Source of the DNA: Priestia aryabhattai B8W22
GTDB taxonomy: Bacteria > Bacillota > Bacilli > Bacillales > Bacillaceae_H
Assembly: GCF_000956595.1 (NCBI RefSeq)
Contig: NZ_JYOO01000009.1
Span: 92,925-156,924 of the forward strand
Length of the DNA stretch: 64,000 bases
Direction of reading: 5' to 3'
Position numbers and translations under genes: made by a program. The notes below the pieces were generated by a model. That model was not told where the DNA came from. It did no database searches and saw nothing but the letters and a program-made list of their open reading frames with translations. Shown one piece after another: positions 48,249-56,303 of this stretch; position 1 is the first letter of the stretch; each line of letters opens with the position of its first letter.

Positions 48249-48968
48249 ATGATGAACATCACATCGGATTCTTTTTCAAATGAGCTGCAGCAATTTTTTA
48301 TGGACTTTGATCATAAAGTTTCGTTTAAAAAAGGTGACTTTCTGTTTCAAGAAGGCTCGACTTCAACTCATTTATTTTTTATTACGTCAGGGGCCGTGCA
48401 AGTAGGTAAAGTGACACCGGAAGGACGCGAGCTGACGCTTCAGCTCGCGAGTTCAGGAGACTTAGTGGGGGAAGTTATGCTGTTTTGCGGATCTACTCCC
48501 CACATGCTTCAAGCAAAAGCTATTGAACCTTGTACGGCAATCAGTATTCAAAAACGGGTGTTAGAAAACGAACTAACACAATACCCGGCTCTTTCTATGG
48601 AGTACATGAAGTGGATGGGATTACAAATTAAGCGAATGCAGACAAAATTTAGAGACTTAATTCTAAATGGAAAAAAAGGAGCTCTCTATTCTACTCTGAT
48701 TCGCATGTCCAATAGTTTTGGGGTAATGAAGCCAAATGGTATTTTATTAAACGTAACTTTGACAAATCAAGAGATCGCTAATCTATGCGGAACATCCCGA
48801 GAAGTGGTCAATCGCATGCTCGCTGAGTTGCGAAAAAATGAAGTAATTTCAATGGCAGATGGAAAAATTATCATTCATAAGCTCTCTTTCTTAAAGGAAG
48901 AAATAGACTGTGAGGAATGCCCTGTGGAATTGTGCAGAATTGAAATAAATAAAAAAAGCCATCGTTGA
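48249..48968 (+). CDS. fnr: Fnr-type oxygen-sensing transcriptional regulator
   Basis: CRP/FNR-family activator of anaerobic genes, 239 residues. It has a cyclic-nucleotide-like beta-roll domain (about 20-130), a long dimer helix and a winged HTH (TNQEIANLCGTSREVVNRML, residues 172-191). The 4Fe-4S ligands match the Bacillus type: three C-terminal cysteines C221, C224 and C229 (CxxCx4C), with an aspartate at 136 in place of a fourth cysteine. The N-terminal cysteines of E. coli FNR are absent. Two adjacent ATGs can start it, after AAGGTG. The structured leader suggests extra control. It is divergent from argC. In B. subtilis fnr is elsewhere, next to narK. Confidence 0.93.
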   Translation: MMNITSDSFSNELQQFFMDFDHKVSFKKGDFLFQEGSTSTHLFFITSGAVQVGKVTPEGRELTLQLASSGDLVGEVMLFCGSTPHMLQAKAIEPCTAISIQKRVLENELTQYPALSMEYMKWMGLQIKRMQTKFRDLILNGKKGALYSTLIRMSNSFGVMKPNGILLNVTLTNQEIANLCGTSREVVNRMLAELRKNEVISMADGKIIIHKLSFLKEEIDCEECPVELCRIEINKKSHR

Positions 48969-48980
48969 TGGCTTTTTTTT
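48951..48980. terminator. Bidirectional terminator fnr/yitW
   Basis: 13-bp perfect stem (48951-48963 with 48967-48979, 3-base loop) with A7/T8 ends. The fnr stop codon is inside it. Confidence 0.94.
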
Positions 48981-49287
48981 ATTGAACACCTAATGCAATT
49001 TTAGCGTAGCGTGTCATGCGATCTTTATCCCATGGCGGATTAAATGTGATATTCACTTCTACATTTTCTACTTCTTCAAGCGAAATTAATTGTTTTTTCA
49101 CTTGTTCTCCAATCACACCAGCTAGCGGGCAGCCGATGGAAGTTAACGTCATCGTCACGATGACTGTGTTGTTCTCTTCCATTTCTACACCGTAAACTAA
49201 GCCTAAATTTACAATATCAACACCAAGCTCTGGATCAATCACTTCTTCTAGTGATTCCATGATTTTATCTTCTAACTGTTTCTCCAC
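48979..49287 (-). CDS. yitW: DUF59/MIP18-family Fe-S assembly protein YitW
   Basis: 102-residue protein of the MIP18/SufT-like family involved in iron-sulfur protein maturation. The family motif DPELGVDIVNLGLVY is near residues 17-31 and the conserved cysteine in TSIGCPLAG near residue 53. The frame opens at 49326, but the GTG at 49287 is preferred, since AGGAG lies seven bases before it and the N-terminus then aligns with YitW. Neighbour fnr encodes an Fe-S protein, which is suggestive only, because yitW is in this place also in B. subtilis, which lacks fnr here. Confidence 0.85.
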   Translation of the reverse strand: MEKQLEDKIMESLEEVIDPELGVDIVNLGLVYGVEMEENNTVIVTMTLTSIGCPLAGVIGEQVKKQLISLEEVENVEVNITFNPPWDKDRMTRYAKIALGVQ

Positions 49288-49524
49288 ATTCATTCTCCTT
49301 TCTTTTACTTCCGTAATTATCTTCACGTATTAAATATACCCTGAAACAATTTATCATAAGCAATCAATAATAACTATGACTTACACCGTAACAAGACCAT
49401 TTTGACATGTCAATCGTTCTGCTTTTCTCACGAGGAAAAGTTGTGTAAAATATGGGAATACAAGCATGAATATTAGTAGAATTCAATATAATCGTATAAC
49501 TACTTCAATTTAAAAGGAGCCTAT

Positions 49525-50337
49525 ATGAGAAACGATCAGCACTTAATCGCATTAGATCTGGATGGAACATTGTTAACGAATGAAAAAACCATTTCACCTA
49601 AAACAAAACGAGTATTAGAAAAAGCCAAACAAGAAGGCCATGTTGTAATGATTGCGACTGGGAGACCTTATCGTTCCAGTGCTATGTATTACAGCGAGTT
49701 AAATTTATCCACACCTATCGTAAACTTTAACGGAGCGCTTGTCCATCATCCCCTTCAGTCTGATTTCGGCAAGCATCACGAACCTTTAAACCGCCGCACT
49801 GTCCATGACATTGTGACAGCCATGCAAGACTACCGCATCAACAACATCATGGCGGAAGTACAAGATGATGTGTATCTTCATTTTGAAGATCGTAAATTAA
49901 TGGATGTACTCAGCCTAGGAGATCCCAAATTACAAACGGGTGATTTGCGTCATACGCTGCAGCACGATCCAACGTCTATTTTGATTCATGCAGATGAAGA
50001 ACATGTACAAGATATACGCTCTCACCTTTCAGATGTTCATGCAGAAGTACTAGAGCACAGACGCTGGGGAGCACCTTGGCATGTTGTTGAAATTGTCAAA
50101 AAAGGCCTTAATAAAGCGGTAGGTCTTGAGCGCGTAGCTAATCATTATCAAATTCCACGCGAACGAATTATTGCGTTTGGAGATGAAGATAATGATTTTG
50201 AAATGATTAAATTTGCAGGACATGGAATCGCCATGGAAAATGGTATTAGCGAATTAAAGCACCTAGCGCGTGAAGTAACAAAATCGAATGAAAATGATGG
50301 TATTGCTTATTATTTGGAAAAAACGTTAAATTTATAA
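49525..50337 (+). CDS. yitU: Cof-type HAD phosphatase YitU
   Basis: Haloacid dehalogenase-superfamily phosphatase of 270 residues, Cof/YitU type. The catalytic aspartate motif is LDLDGTLL (residues 10-17), the second motif is IATGRPYRSS, and the Mg-binding GDEDNDFEM is near residue 213. A type-II cap lies between. B. subtilis YitU dephosphorylates a riboflavin intermediate and related small phosphates. The same role here is inferred. RBS AAAAGGAGC. A terminator follows. Confidence 0.9.
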   Translation: MRNDQHLIALDLDGTLLTNEKTISPKTKRVLEKAKQEGHVVMIATGRPYRSSAMYYSELNLSTPIVNFNGALVHHPLQSDFGKHHEPLNRRTVHDIVTAMQDYRINNIMAEVQDDVYLHFEDRKLMDVLSLGDPKLQTGDLRHTLQHDPTSILIHADEEHVQDIRSHLSDVHAEVLEHRRWGAPWHVVEIVKKGLNKAVGLERVANHYQIPRERIIAFGDEDNDFEMIKFAGHGIAMENGISELKHLAREVTKSNENDGIAYYLEKTLNL

Positions 50338-50404
50338 CTTAGCTTTTTTTGAAAAGCAAGGTAAATTTTTATCGCTATCATTTTTTTTATTTAGCACACA
50401 CTAT

Positions 50405-50436
50405 AACCGACACTTCTTAAAGTGTCGGTTTTATTT
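50405..50436 (+). terminator. Terminator of yitU
   Basis: 11-bp perfect stem AACCGACACTT (50405-50415) with AAGTGTCGGTT (50420-50430), then TTTATTT. Confidence 0.85.
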
Positions 50437-50455
50437 ATATTACGGGGAGGAATTT

Positions 50456-50608
50456 ATGATGGGCAGAGGCAATCGATCAAAACGTTTTGTGAAACAAGGT
50501 GCAGACGCAGTTCAAAAACATGATGAACGAATTCCTTATCATATGACTATGGCGGAGGCAGAAGCATTTCAAGCTCAGCAGCGCCAAACTCCTCATGGAG
50601 GACAGTAA
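50456..50608 (+). CDS. Small hydrophilic protein of unknown function
   Basis: 50-residue protein, basic at the start (MMGRGNRSKRFVKQGADAVQ) and Gln/Ala-rich at the end (AEAEAFQAQQRQTPHGGQ). A strong GGGGAGG precedes two adjacent ATGs. It stops 3 bp before the repeat protein gene and so forms a two-gene unit with it. The short, Arg-rich N-terminus recalls small Bacillus proteins of the YfhD type, but this is not a firm match. No membrane segment or known motif. Confidence 0.65.
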   Translation: MMGRGNRSKRFVKQGADAVQKHDERIPYHMTMAEAEAFQAQQRQTPHGGQ

Positions 50609-50611
50609 CTT

Positions 50612-51373
50612 ATGAAAAATTCACTTTTTGGTCAAGTAAAAGATGCGATTCGAAATGCAGTATCCGGTCACTCAGACGATCAGCTTCACCGCCAGAAGCA
50701 CGGCAACGGTGAGCTTGATATTTCAGAAGGCGTATTAAATAGTATTGCTTCTAACGCCTCTCCACAGGAGCAAGAACAGCTGAAGCAATTCCAAAATTCA
50801 TTACATCAAGCGTATGATACAGATGGAGAATCACATTCACAAGAGAAAAGCGCAGATATTACGTCGGATACGCTCTCTCATATCGTTCAGAATGCTTCTC
50901 CTGAAGAGAAGGCTCAGCTTGAACAGCTTCAAAACACTTTAAAAGGCGGTCATTCTCACGCTCACGGTGAAGCTCATACGTCCAGTGAGAGCGTTGCAGC
51001 TGATATATTGTCTCATGCACAGCAAAATGCTTCTCTTGAAGAAAAGAGCCAGCTTGAACAGCTTCAAAGCACTTTAGAAGGCGGTCATTCTCACGCTTAC
51101 GATGAAGCTCACACATCTAGTGAAAACGTGGCAGCTGATATGCTGTCTCATGCACAGCAAAGTGCTTCACCTGAAGAACAAGCTCAGCTTCAGCAGCTTC
51201 AGAATACATTGGGAGCTGCTGGTCAAAACCATCAGCCCTCTCAGGCTCATACGTCTGCAGGTTCTGATGAAAACATTGCAGCTGACATGCTGTCTCATGC
51301 GCAGCAAAATGCTTCTCCTGAAGAACAAGCTCAGCTTCAAGAGCTTTCTAATGACTTAAAAGGCACACATTAA
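50612..51373 (+). CDS. DUF3813-like protein with five tandem repeats and His-rich linkers
   Basis: 253-residue soluble protein of unknown function. The N-terminus (MKNSLFGQVKDAIRNAV) resembles small DUF3813/YizC-type proteins. Five copies of an approximately 27-residue helical module (core L-S-H-A-Q-Q-N-A-S-P-E-E-Q-A-Q-L-Q-Q-L-Q-N-T-L given by letters) follow at about residues 38-64, 85-110, 129-155, 174-200 and 223-249, period 45-49. They are joined by polar, histidine-rich linkers (GGHSHAHGEAHTSSE). The repeat number is likely variable. GGAGG lies ten bases upstream. Its place after yitU matches yizC in B. subtilis, which is much shorter. Confidence 0.75.
   Translation: MKNSLFGQVKDAIRNAVSGHSDDQLHRQKHGNGELDISEGVLNSIASNASPQEQEQLKQFQNSLHQAYDTDGESHSQEKSADITSDTLSHIVQNASPEEKAQLEQLQNTLKGGHSHAHGEAHTSSESVAADILSHAQQNASLEEKSQLEQLQSTLEGGHSHAYDEAHTSSENVAADMLSHAQQSASPEEQAQLQQLQNTLGAAGQNHQPSQAHTSAGSDENIAADMLSHAQQNASPEEQAQLQELSNDLKGTH
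50720..51360 (+). repeat. Coding tandem repeats, about 135 bp period
   Basis: Four strongly similar DNA units and one diverged first unit, most alike over the words CTTGAACAGCTTCA and GAAGCTCA. They create long artefactual frames on both strands. Confidence 0.85.
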
Positions 51374-51376
51374 TAC

Positions 51377-51411
51377 AAAAGGTCCAGGTAATTAATACCT
51401 GGACCTTTTTT
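51377..51411. terminator. Bidirectional terminator, repeat gene/yitT
   Basis: 14-bp perfect stem (51377-51390 with 51396-51409, 5-base loop) followed by T residues. Confidence 0.93.
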
Positions 51412-52255
51412 AATCCTTGCGAAACAAACCAAAGATTCCCGTTGTCTGAACGATATTGGTAAATGCCTTAGGATCTACCTCTTTAATCACTCGCTCCAAG
51501 TCAAATAATTCATATCTAGTCAAAACAATCATTAGCATTTCTTTATCTTCGTTTGTGAAGCCGCCTTTAGCCGGCACCGCCGTAATCCCTCGCACGAGTT
51601 TGGCGTGAATCGCCTTTCTTAGCTCCACTCCTTTTTTTGTTACAATCATCGCTGTGAGTTTGACATGACGCGTATGAATAACATCAATGACGCGAGTGGT
51701 CGTATAAAGCGTCACAAGCGTATAGAGTGACTTCTCCGCACCATATAAAAGACCTGCTAGCACGATAATAATTGCATTTAATATGAACATATAAGTGCCA
51801 ATTGGTCGGTCTTTTACTCGAGACAAAATCAGGGCAATAATATCGAGCCCACCCGTTGAAGCTCCAAATTTCAATGTAATTCCGACCCCTACCGCTAAAA
51901 TAACCCCTCCAAAAACTGCGTTAAGAATGATGTCTTTAGAAAGTGCTTGAATAGGAATCATTCCAAGAAACAAAGTTGTTGCAGCAACGCTGATAAAACT
52001 GTAAACAGTAAATGACTTCCCCACTTTTTTCCACCCTAAAACAGTTACAGGAATATTTAACAACAGCAGCAGCACTCCAGTGGAAATAGTAAAAGGAGTA
52101 TAATCTGTCACGATACTCGAAACAAGCTGTGCTACTCCCGTAAAGCCGCTCGAATATACATTAGCAGGTATCAAAAACAAGTTGAGTGCAAGCGCATTCA
52201 ATAATGCTCCTACTAAGACGACTATCGCTTTTTTTGTTTCAAGCCACATATTCAA
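51410..52255 (-). CDS. yitT: YitT family membrane protein (DUF161/DUF2179)
   Basis: 281-residue protein with five to six N-terminal membrane helices (about residues 8-170) and a C-terminal cytoplasmic DUF2179 domain (ALRKAIHAKLVRGITAVPAKG-like, in part GITAVPAKGGFTNEDKEMLM). Function of the family is unclear. The start is a TTG eight bases after GGAGG. The next ATG is two codons later but too far from the RBS. It is divergent from the DegV gene, as yitT/yitS are neighbours in B. subtilis. Confidence 0.88.
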   Translation of the reverse strand: MNMWLETKKAIVVLVGALLNALALNLFLIPANVYSSGFTGVAQLVSSIVTDYTPFTISTGVLLLLLNIPVTVLGWKKVGKSFTVYSFISVAATTLFLGMIPIQALSKDIILNAVFGGVILAVGVGITLKFGASTGGLDIIALILSRVKDRPIGTYMFILNAIIIVLAGLLYGAEKSLYTLVTLYTTTRVIDVIHTRHVKLTAMIVTKKGVELRKAIHAKLVRGITAVPAKGGFTNEDKEMLMIVLTRYELFDLERVIKEVDPKAFTNIVQTTGIFGLFRKD

Positions 52256-52506
52256 ATGACCGACCTCCGCTTTTTTTAAAACTTCTTACTCTCTTATACC
52301 CATTTATAAAATGAATAAAGTCAGCATCTTTAAAATAGTTAGTACATATAGTATGTACGATTTGGCAGAATTAAAAAAACTTATTCAAAAATTGTATTTT
52401 CCTCAAAGTGCTTATACACTAATAATATGTCGTATATAACGCTTTTCAATGTTTATACATCAAACTCATTTAATATTTTATAAATGCAATTAGGAAGGTG
52501 ACATTT

Positions 52507-53367
52507 ATGTCAATTAAACTTTTAACCGATAGTGCAAGCGATTTGCCTTTATCCTTTTTTCAAGAAAATAACGTTGGCTTTTTACCGCTTCGCGTAAGTT
52601 TGGATAATCAAGAATTTTTAGATTTACAAACGATTGAACCAGCTTCTGTCTACGAAGCCATCCGTAAAGGCAAGATGCCAAAAACGTCTCAAGCGGCTCC
52701 AACTACTATGTATGAAGTCTTTGAGAACATAGCTAAATCAGGTGATTCGTGCATTTATTTAGCTTTTTCTTCGGAATTGTCCGGTACATACCAAACAGCA
52801 ATGATGATTCGAGAAGAACTCCTAGAAAAGTATCCCGATTTCCAATTAGAAATAATTGATACGAAATGTGCATCTCTTGGCCAGGGAGTAGTTACTTATT
52901 ATGCAGTACAATTATTACACCAACACCTCTCGCTAGTAGAAATGACAGAAAAAATAAAGCAATACGCTCTTCATATGGAGCATATTTTTACGGTTGATGA
53001 CTTAGATTTTCTTGCTCAAGGAGGCCGCGTGAGCAAAGCTTCTGCTTTTGTAGGAGGTCTGCTTAATATTAAGCCGTTGCTTCATGTAGAAGATGGAAAA
53101 TTAATTCCAATCGAAAAAATCCGCGGTCGTAAAAAAGTATTCAAGCGCATGCTTGACGTGATGGAAGAGCGAGGAAACAACCTCTCTTCTCAAACCATTG
53201 GAATTAGCCATGGAGATGATTTAGAAACAGCTCTTCAGCTGAAAGAGATGATTCAAGAACGTTTTGGAACCAAACACTTTATTATTAATATTATTGGTGC
53301 AGCCATAGGTTCTCACTCAGGCCCAGGGACGATTGCAGTCTTCTTTTTGAACGAAACCATCGAATAA
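52507..53367 (+). CDS. yitS: DegV family fatty-acid-binding protein YitS
   Basis: 286-residue DegV/FakB-type protein that holds a fatty acid in a hydrophobic pocket and may present it to the FakA kinase. TDSASDLPLSFFQENNVGFL at the N-terminus is the family signature, and TSQAAPTTMYEVF and FAVDDLDFLAQGGRVS-like text (TVDDLDFLAQGGRVSKASAF here) are present. The frame starts at a GTG at 52498, but the ATG at 52507, six bases after AAGGTG, is preferred. Single gene, divergent from yitT. Confidence 0.87.
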   Translation: MSIKLLTDSASDLPLSFFQENNVGFLPLRVSLDNQEFLDLQTIEPASVYEAIRKGKMPKTSQAAPTTMYEVFENIAKSGDSCIYLAFSSELSGTYQTAMMIREELLEKYPDFQLEIIDTKCASLGQGVVTYYAVQLLHQHLSLVEMTEKIKQYALHMEHIFTVDDLDFLAQGGRVSKASAFVGGLLNIKPLLHVEDGKLIPIEKIRGRKKVFKRMLDVMEERGNNLSSQTIGISHGDDLETALQLKEMIQERFGTKHFIINIIGAAIGSHSGPGTIAVFFLNETIE

Positions 53368-53419
53368 TTTAAAGAGGTCGGGGCATTCTAAAGGTACGAT
53401 CAAAAAGGGGTGTATCACA

Positions 53420-53551
53420 ATGCCAAAAACGAGCGATAACGATAAAAAAGCAAAAGATAATAACGCAAAGCTTCACGAAAAGAATCTTCAAGCTAAGCAC
53501 AACCGTGAGCTTGGAAAACATTCATTTTCTAAAAAAACTGATCACTTATAA
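53420..53551 (+). CDS. 43-residue basic protein (DUF3941-like)
   Basis: 43-residue very hydrophilic protein starting MPKTSDNDKKAKDNNAK and ending KKTDHL, resembling the short DUF3941 family of Bacillaceae from memory. AAAGGGGTG lies seven bases before the ATG. It runs directly into the terminator. Such proteins have no known function. It starts 52 bp after yitS and could be co-transcribed with it. Confidence 0.68.
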   Translation: MPKTSDNDKKAKDNNAKLHEKNLQAKHNRELGKHSFSKKTDHL

Positions 53552-53553
53552 AA

Positions 53554-53581
53554 AGAAGCCGCTGAATTTTCAGCGGCTTCT
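53554..53581. terminator. Bidirectional terminator before yitL
   Basis: 13-bp perfect stem (53554-53566 with 53569-53581). The T-run is stronger on the minus strand. Confidence 0.9.
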
Positions 53582-53585
53582 CCTT

Positions 53586-54449
53586 TTAGTTTTCTTCTTT
53601 TTTAAAATATGTCCATCCTTCTTCTTGATAAACTTTTCCTTCTTTCATCAGTTTACCAAGCGCACGTTTGAACGCAGCTTTACTCATATTAAAGCGCTCA
53701 CGAATATCTTCTGGGTAGCTTTTATCCCAAAATGGCATAACGCCACCGCGGCTTTCCATGTAATCGTGTAGTACTTGTGCATCTTCATCCATGCTTTCTT
53801 GCTTGCGCGGAAGAAGCGATACGTTTAGCGTTCCGTCTTCTTTTACATTAATTACGCGGCCTGTTACATACGTACCAAGCTTTGGTTCTTTGCGTCTCTC
53901 GCTTTCATGAATAAATCCAACATATCCTTCATCTGTCATAATAAATGAACCTACGCGCAGTACGCGATAGATGTATCCGCTCACTTCACGATTAAAAAGT
54001 TCAGGCGGAGCATCTAATGCCATTGCTTTCATCACATCGTCTGTAGCAATTTTTCCATACATCTTACCGCGCTTTGAAATCTTCATCGTACAGTAAACCT
54101 TGTTTCCAACTTCTGGCCACAGCTCTTCTAGCGCAGGTAAGTCTGTTGAACCAATTAACATATCTTTGTTCATACCAATATTTACAAACACGCCTAAACC
54201 TGGATTAACATCTACGACCTCAACCCACTCATAGACACCTTCTTCAACAAGAGGCAAGTGCATCGTTGCCGTTAAGCGGTCATGCTGATCAAGGTATAAA
54301 AAAACTTCTACTTCTTCTCCTTCAGCAAGTTCTCTTGTTGTTTCATTTTTATGTAGCAAAATTTCTTCTTCTCCTTCTGCTAACATATAACCAATCGGCG
54401 TTTCCCGGTTTACTGTTAAATACGCTTTCATCCCAGCATCTACATTCAT
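53586..54449 (-). CDS. yitL: CvfB-like S1 RNA-binding protein YitL
   Basis: 287-residue cytoplasmic protein of the CvfB/YitL family, which in Staphylococcus influences virulence gene mRNA. It has several S1-like OB domains (VEVVDVNPGLGVFVNIGMNK and YVTGRVINVKEDGTLNVSLLP in the middle) and a C-terminal winged-helix (DIRERFNMSKAAFKRALGKL). Starts at 54461 and 54449 are possible, and AAAGGATGG favours the second. RNA targets unknown. Single gene with a shared terminator. Confidence 0.88.
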   Translation of the reverse strand: MNVDAGMKAYLTVNRETPIGYMLAEGEEEILLHKNETTRELAEGEEVEVFLYLDQHDRLTATMHLPLVEEGVYEWVEVVDVNPGLGVFVNIGMNKDMLIGSTDLPALEELWPEVGNKVYCTMKISKRGKMYGKIATDDVMKAMALDAPPELFNREVSGYIYRVLRVGSFIMTDEGYVGFIHESERRKEPKLGTYVTGRVINVKEDGTLNVSLLPRKQESMDEDAQVLHDYMESRGGVMPFWDKSYPEDIRERFNMSKAAFKRALGKLMKEGKVYQEEGWTYFKKEEN

Positions 54450-54642
54450 CGTTCTATCCATCCTTTATATAAATTAGTAGTGATTGTTCCTTCACCACAT
54501 ACCTTCTCACTTTGCATCAGACAGCATTTCAAATTTCAAATCAACTGAAATGCATGCATTGTTTAAAAAAGCTGCTTCTATAGCTTACAACAAAAAGCAT
54601 AACTTGTATTGTATCAATTACCGGCCCTCTATTCAATATCAG

Positions 54643-54671
54643 TTGTATACAGTTTGTGTTTTATTTATAAT
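54643..54671 (+). promoter_or_regulatory. yajQ promoter
   Basis: TTGTAT (54643-54648), exactly 17 bp, perfect TATAAT (54666-54671), 33 bp before the ATG. Confidence 0.78.
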
Positions 54672-54704
54672 AAAAGAACAAACTCTTTACATATGGAGGT
54701 TATT

Positions 54705-55196
54705 ATGGCTAAAGATAGTTCATTTGACATTGTGTCACAAGTTGATTTGTCAGAGGTAACAAACGGCATTACCATGGCAACAAAAGAAATTAAAACCCGC
54801 TATGATTTTAAAGGCAGTAAAAGCGAAATCTCACTTGAAAACGAAGAGCTTGTTCTTATTTCTGATGATGAATTTAAGCTTGAACAGTTAAAAGATGTAC
54901 TGATTTCCAAGCTTATTAAACGCGGCGTACCTACACGCAATATCTCATATGGAAAAATCGAGAATGCTTCTGGAGGAACGGTTAGACAACGCGCCAAGCT
55001 AATTCAAGGTATCGACAAAGACAACGCTAAAAAGCTAAATACAATTATTAAGAATACCGGTTTAAAAGTAAAAAGCCAGATTCAAGATGATCAGCTTCGC
55101 GTAAGCGGTAAAAATCGTGATGACCTGCAGCAAATTATTTCAGCTATTCGCAGTGCTGATTTACCTATTGACGTACAATTTATTAATTACCGCTAA
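54705..55196 (+). CDS. yajQ: YajQ family nucleotide-binding protein
   Basis: 163-residue UPF0234/YajQ protein (B. subtilis YitK), two ferredoxin-like repeats. It opens with [20 protein letters not shown], the family start, and keeps [12 protein letters not shown] and [14 protein letters not shown]. Members bind nucleotides or c-di-GMP in some bacteria. The frame extends to 54609, but that stretch is noncoding and the ATG at 54705 is preceded by TGGAGG. Single gene with its own promoter and terminator. Confidence 0.93.
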   Translation: MAKDSSFDIVSQVDLSEVTNGITMATKEIKTRYDFKGSKSEISLENEELVLISDDEFKLEQLKDVLISKLIKRGVPTRNISYGKIENASGGTVRQRAKLIQGIDKDNAKKLNTIIKNTGLKVKSQIQDDQLRVSGKNRDDLQQIISAIRSADLPIDVQFINYR

Positions 55197-55221
55197 AAAT
55201 GGATGCCCCCGGCATTCATTT
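55197..55221 (+). terminator. Terminator of yajQ
   Basis: 11-bp stem with a G-U pair (55197-55207 with 55211-55221) and a T-run, right after the stop. Confidence 0.82.
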
Positions 55222-55335
55222 TTTCTTTCAAAGCCTTTTTTTATTCGTTCAGGCTTATCCCTATGCATAGATACACTTTCTTAACAAATACTAGTATACG
55301 CTTACATACTCATATTAATTAAGGAGTGTATACCA

Positions 55336-56199
55336 ATGAATCAAAATCAAAAACAAAACTTCCCTCCTCAGCATCAGCAAACTCAGCCAGGTATTGAGAA
55401 AGATATGCATCCAGTCCCTACCTCTATCGCTCCAGACTATAAGGCAAGCGGAAAATTACAGGACAAAGTAGCCGTTATCACAGGAGGAGACAGCGGCATT
55501 GGACGTTCTGTCGCTTATCATTACGCGAAAGAAGGCGCAAATGTTGTCATAACCTATCTGAATGAACATGATGATGCAAATGAAACTAAAAAACAAGTTG
55601 AACGAATGGGAGCTTCTTGTTTGCTGCTTGCTGGTGACATAGGAGATGAGCATTTTTGTCAAGAAGTCATCTCCAAGGCCATTCAGACTTTCGGAAAAAT
55701 AGACATTGTAGTCAATAATGCAGCTGAACAGCATCCTCAAAAAAGCATTACGGATATCACGACTGAACAGCTTACCCGTACGTTTCAAACAAATATTTTT
55801 TCAATTTTTCATTTGACCAAAGCTGCATTGCCTCATTTAAAACAAGGAAGCGCTATTATTAATACAACGTCTGTAACAGCTTACCATGGACATGACCAGC
55901 TCATTGATTACTCTTCGACCAAGGGTGCTATCGTTGCTTTTACACGTTCTTTATCAGCTTCGCTCGCAACAAAAGGCATTCGCGTAAACGGCGTAGCTCC
56001 GGGACCTATTTGGACACCTCTTATTCCGTCTACGTTCGACGAACAGCAGGTTGCAACATTTGGCTCTAACACACCTATGAAACGGGCTGGACAGCCTTCT
56101 GAGCTTGGAGCGGCCTATGTATATTTGGCAAGTTCTGATTCTTCTTATATGTCCGGGCAAGTTCTGCACATTAATGGGGGATCCATTGTAAACGGATAA
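55336..56199 (+). CDS. Short-chain dehydrogenase (YhdF/YdaD type)
   Basis: 287-residue classical SDR oxidoreductase with a 45-residue Gln/Pro-rich N-terminal extension (NQNQKQNFPPQHQQTQPG) typical of general-stress YdaD/YhdF-like dehydrogenases. Cofactor loop TGGDSGIGRS, NNAAEQHPQ, catalytic Ser in NTTSVTAY and Tyr/Lys in YSSTKGA are all present. TAAGGAG precedes the ATG. Substrate unknown. No SigB promoter was recognised. Confidence 0.87.
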   Translation: MNQNQKQNFPPQHQQTQPGIEKDMHPVPTSIAPDYKASGKLQDKVAVITGGDSGIGRSVAYHYAKEGANVVITYLNEHDDANETKKQVERMGASCLLLAGDIGDEHFCQEVISKAIQTFGKIDIVVNNAAEQHPQKSITDITTEQLTRTFQTNIFSIFHLTKAALPHLKQGSAIINTTSVTAYHGHDQLIDYSSTKGAIVAFTRSLSASLATKGIRVNGVAPGPIWTPLIPSTFDEQQVATFGSNTPMKRAGQPSELGAAYVYLASSDSSYMSGQVLHINGGSIVNG

Positions 56200-56303
56200 C
56201 ATTTCTCTTCGGTCATTCATTTATTTTTATGTGGAAACACTATCAGAATTCAGCTATTTTTGTTTAAATAGAGATATGAACACCGCTAAAGGAGAGTATT
56301 TGA

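Noticed and set aside
50859..51116. 85-codon frames on both strands over the repeat gene
   Set aside because: Artefacts of the repeated coding sequence; frame, RBS and terminator support only the plus-strand gene at 50612.
50720..51360. Tandem repeats that could suggest a CRISPR array
   Set aside because: The repeats are in frame within a coding sequence, about 135 bp long, with similar not unique intervening sequence; no cas genes nearby.
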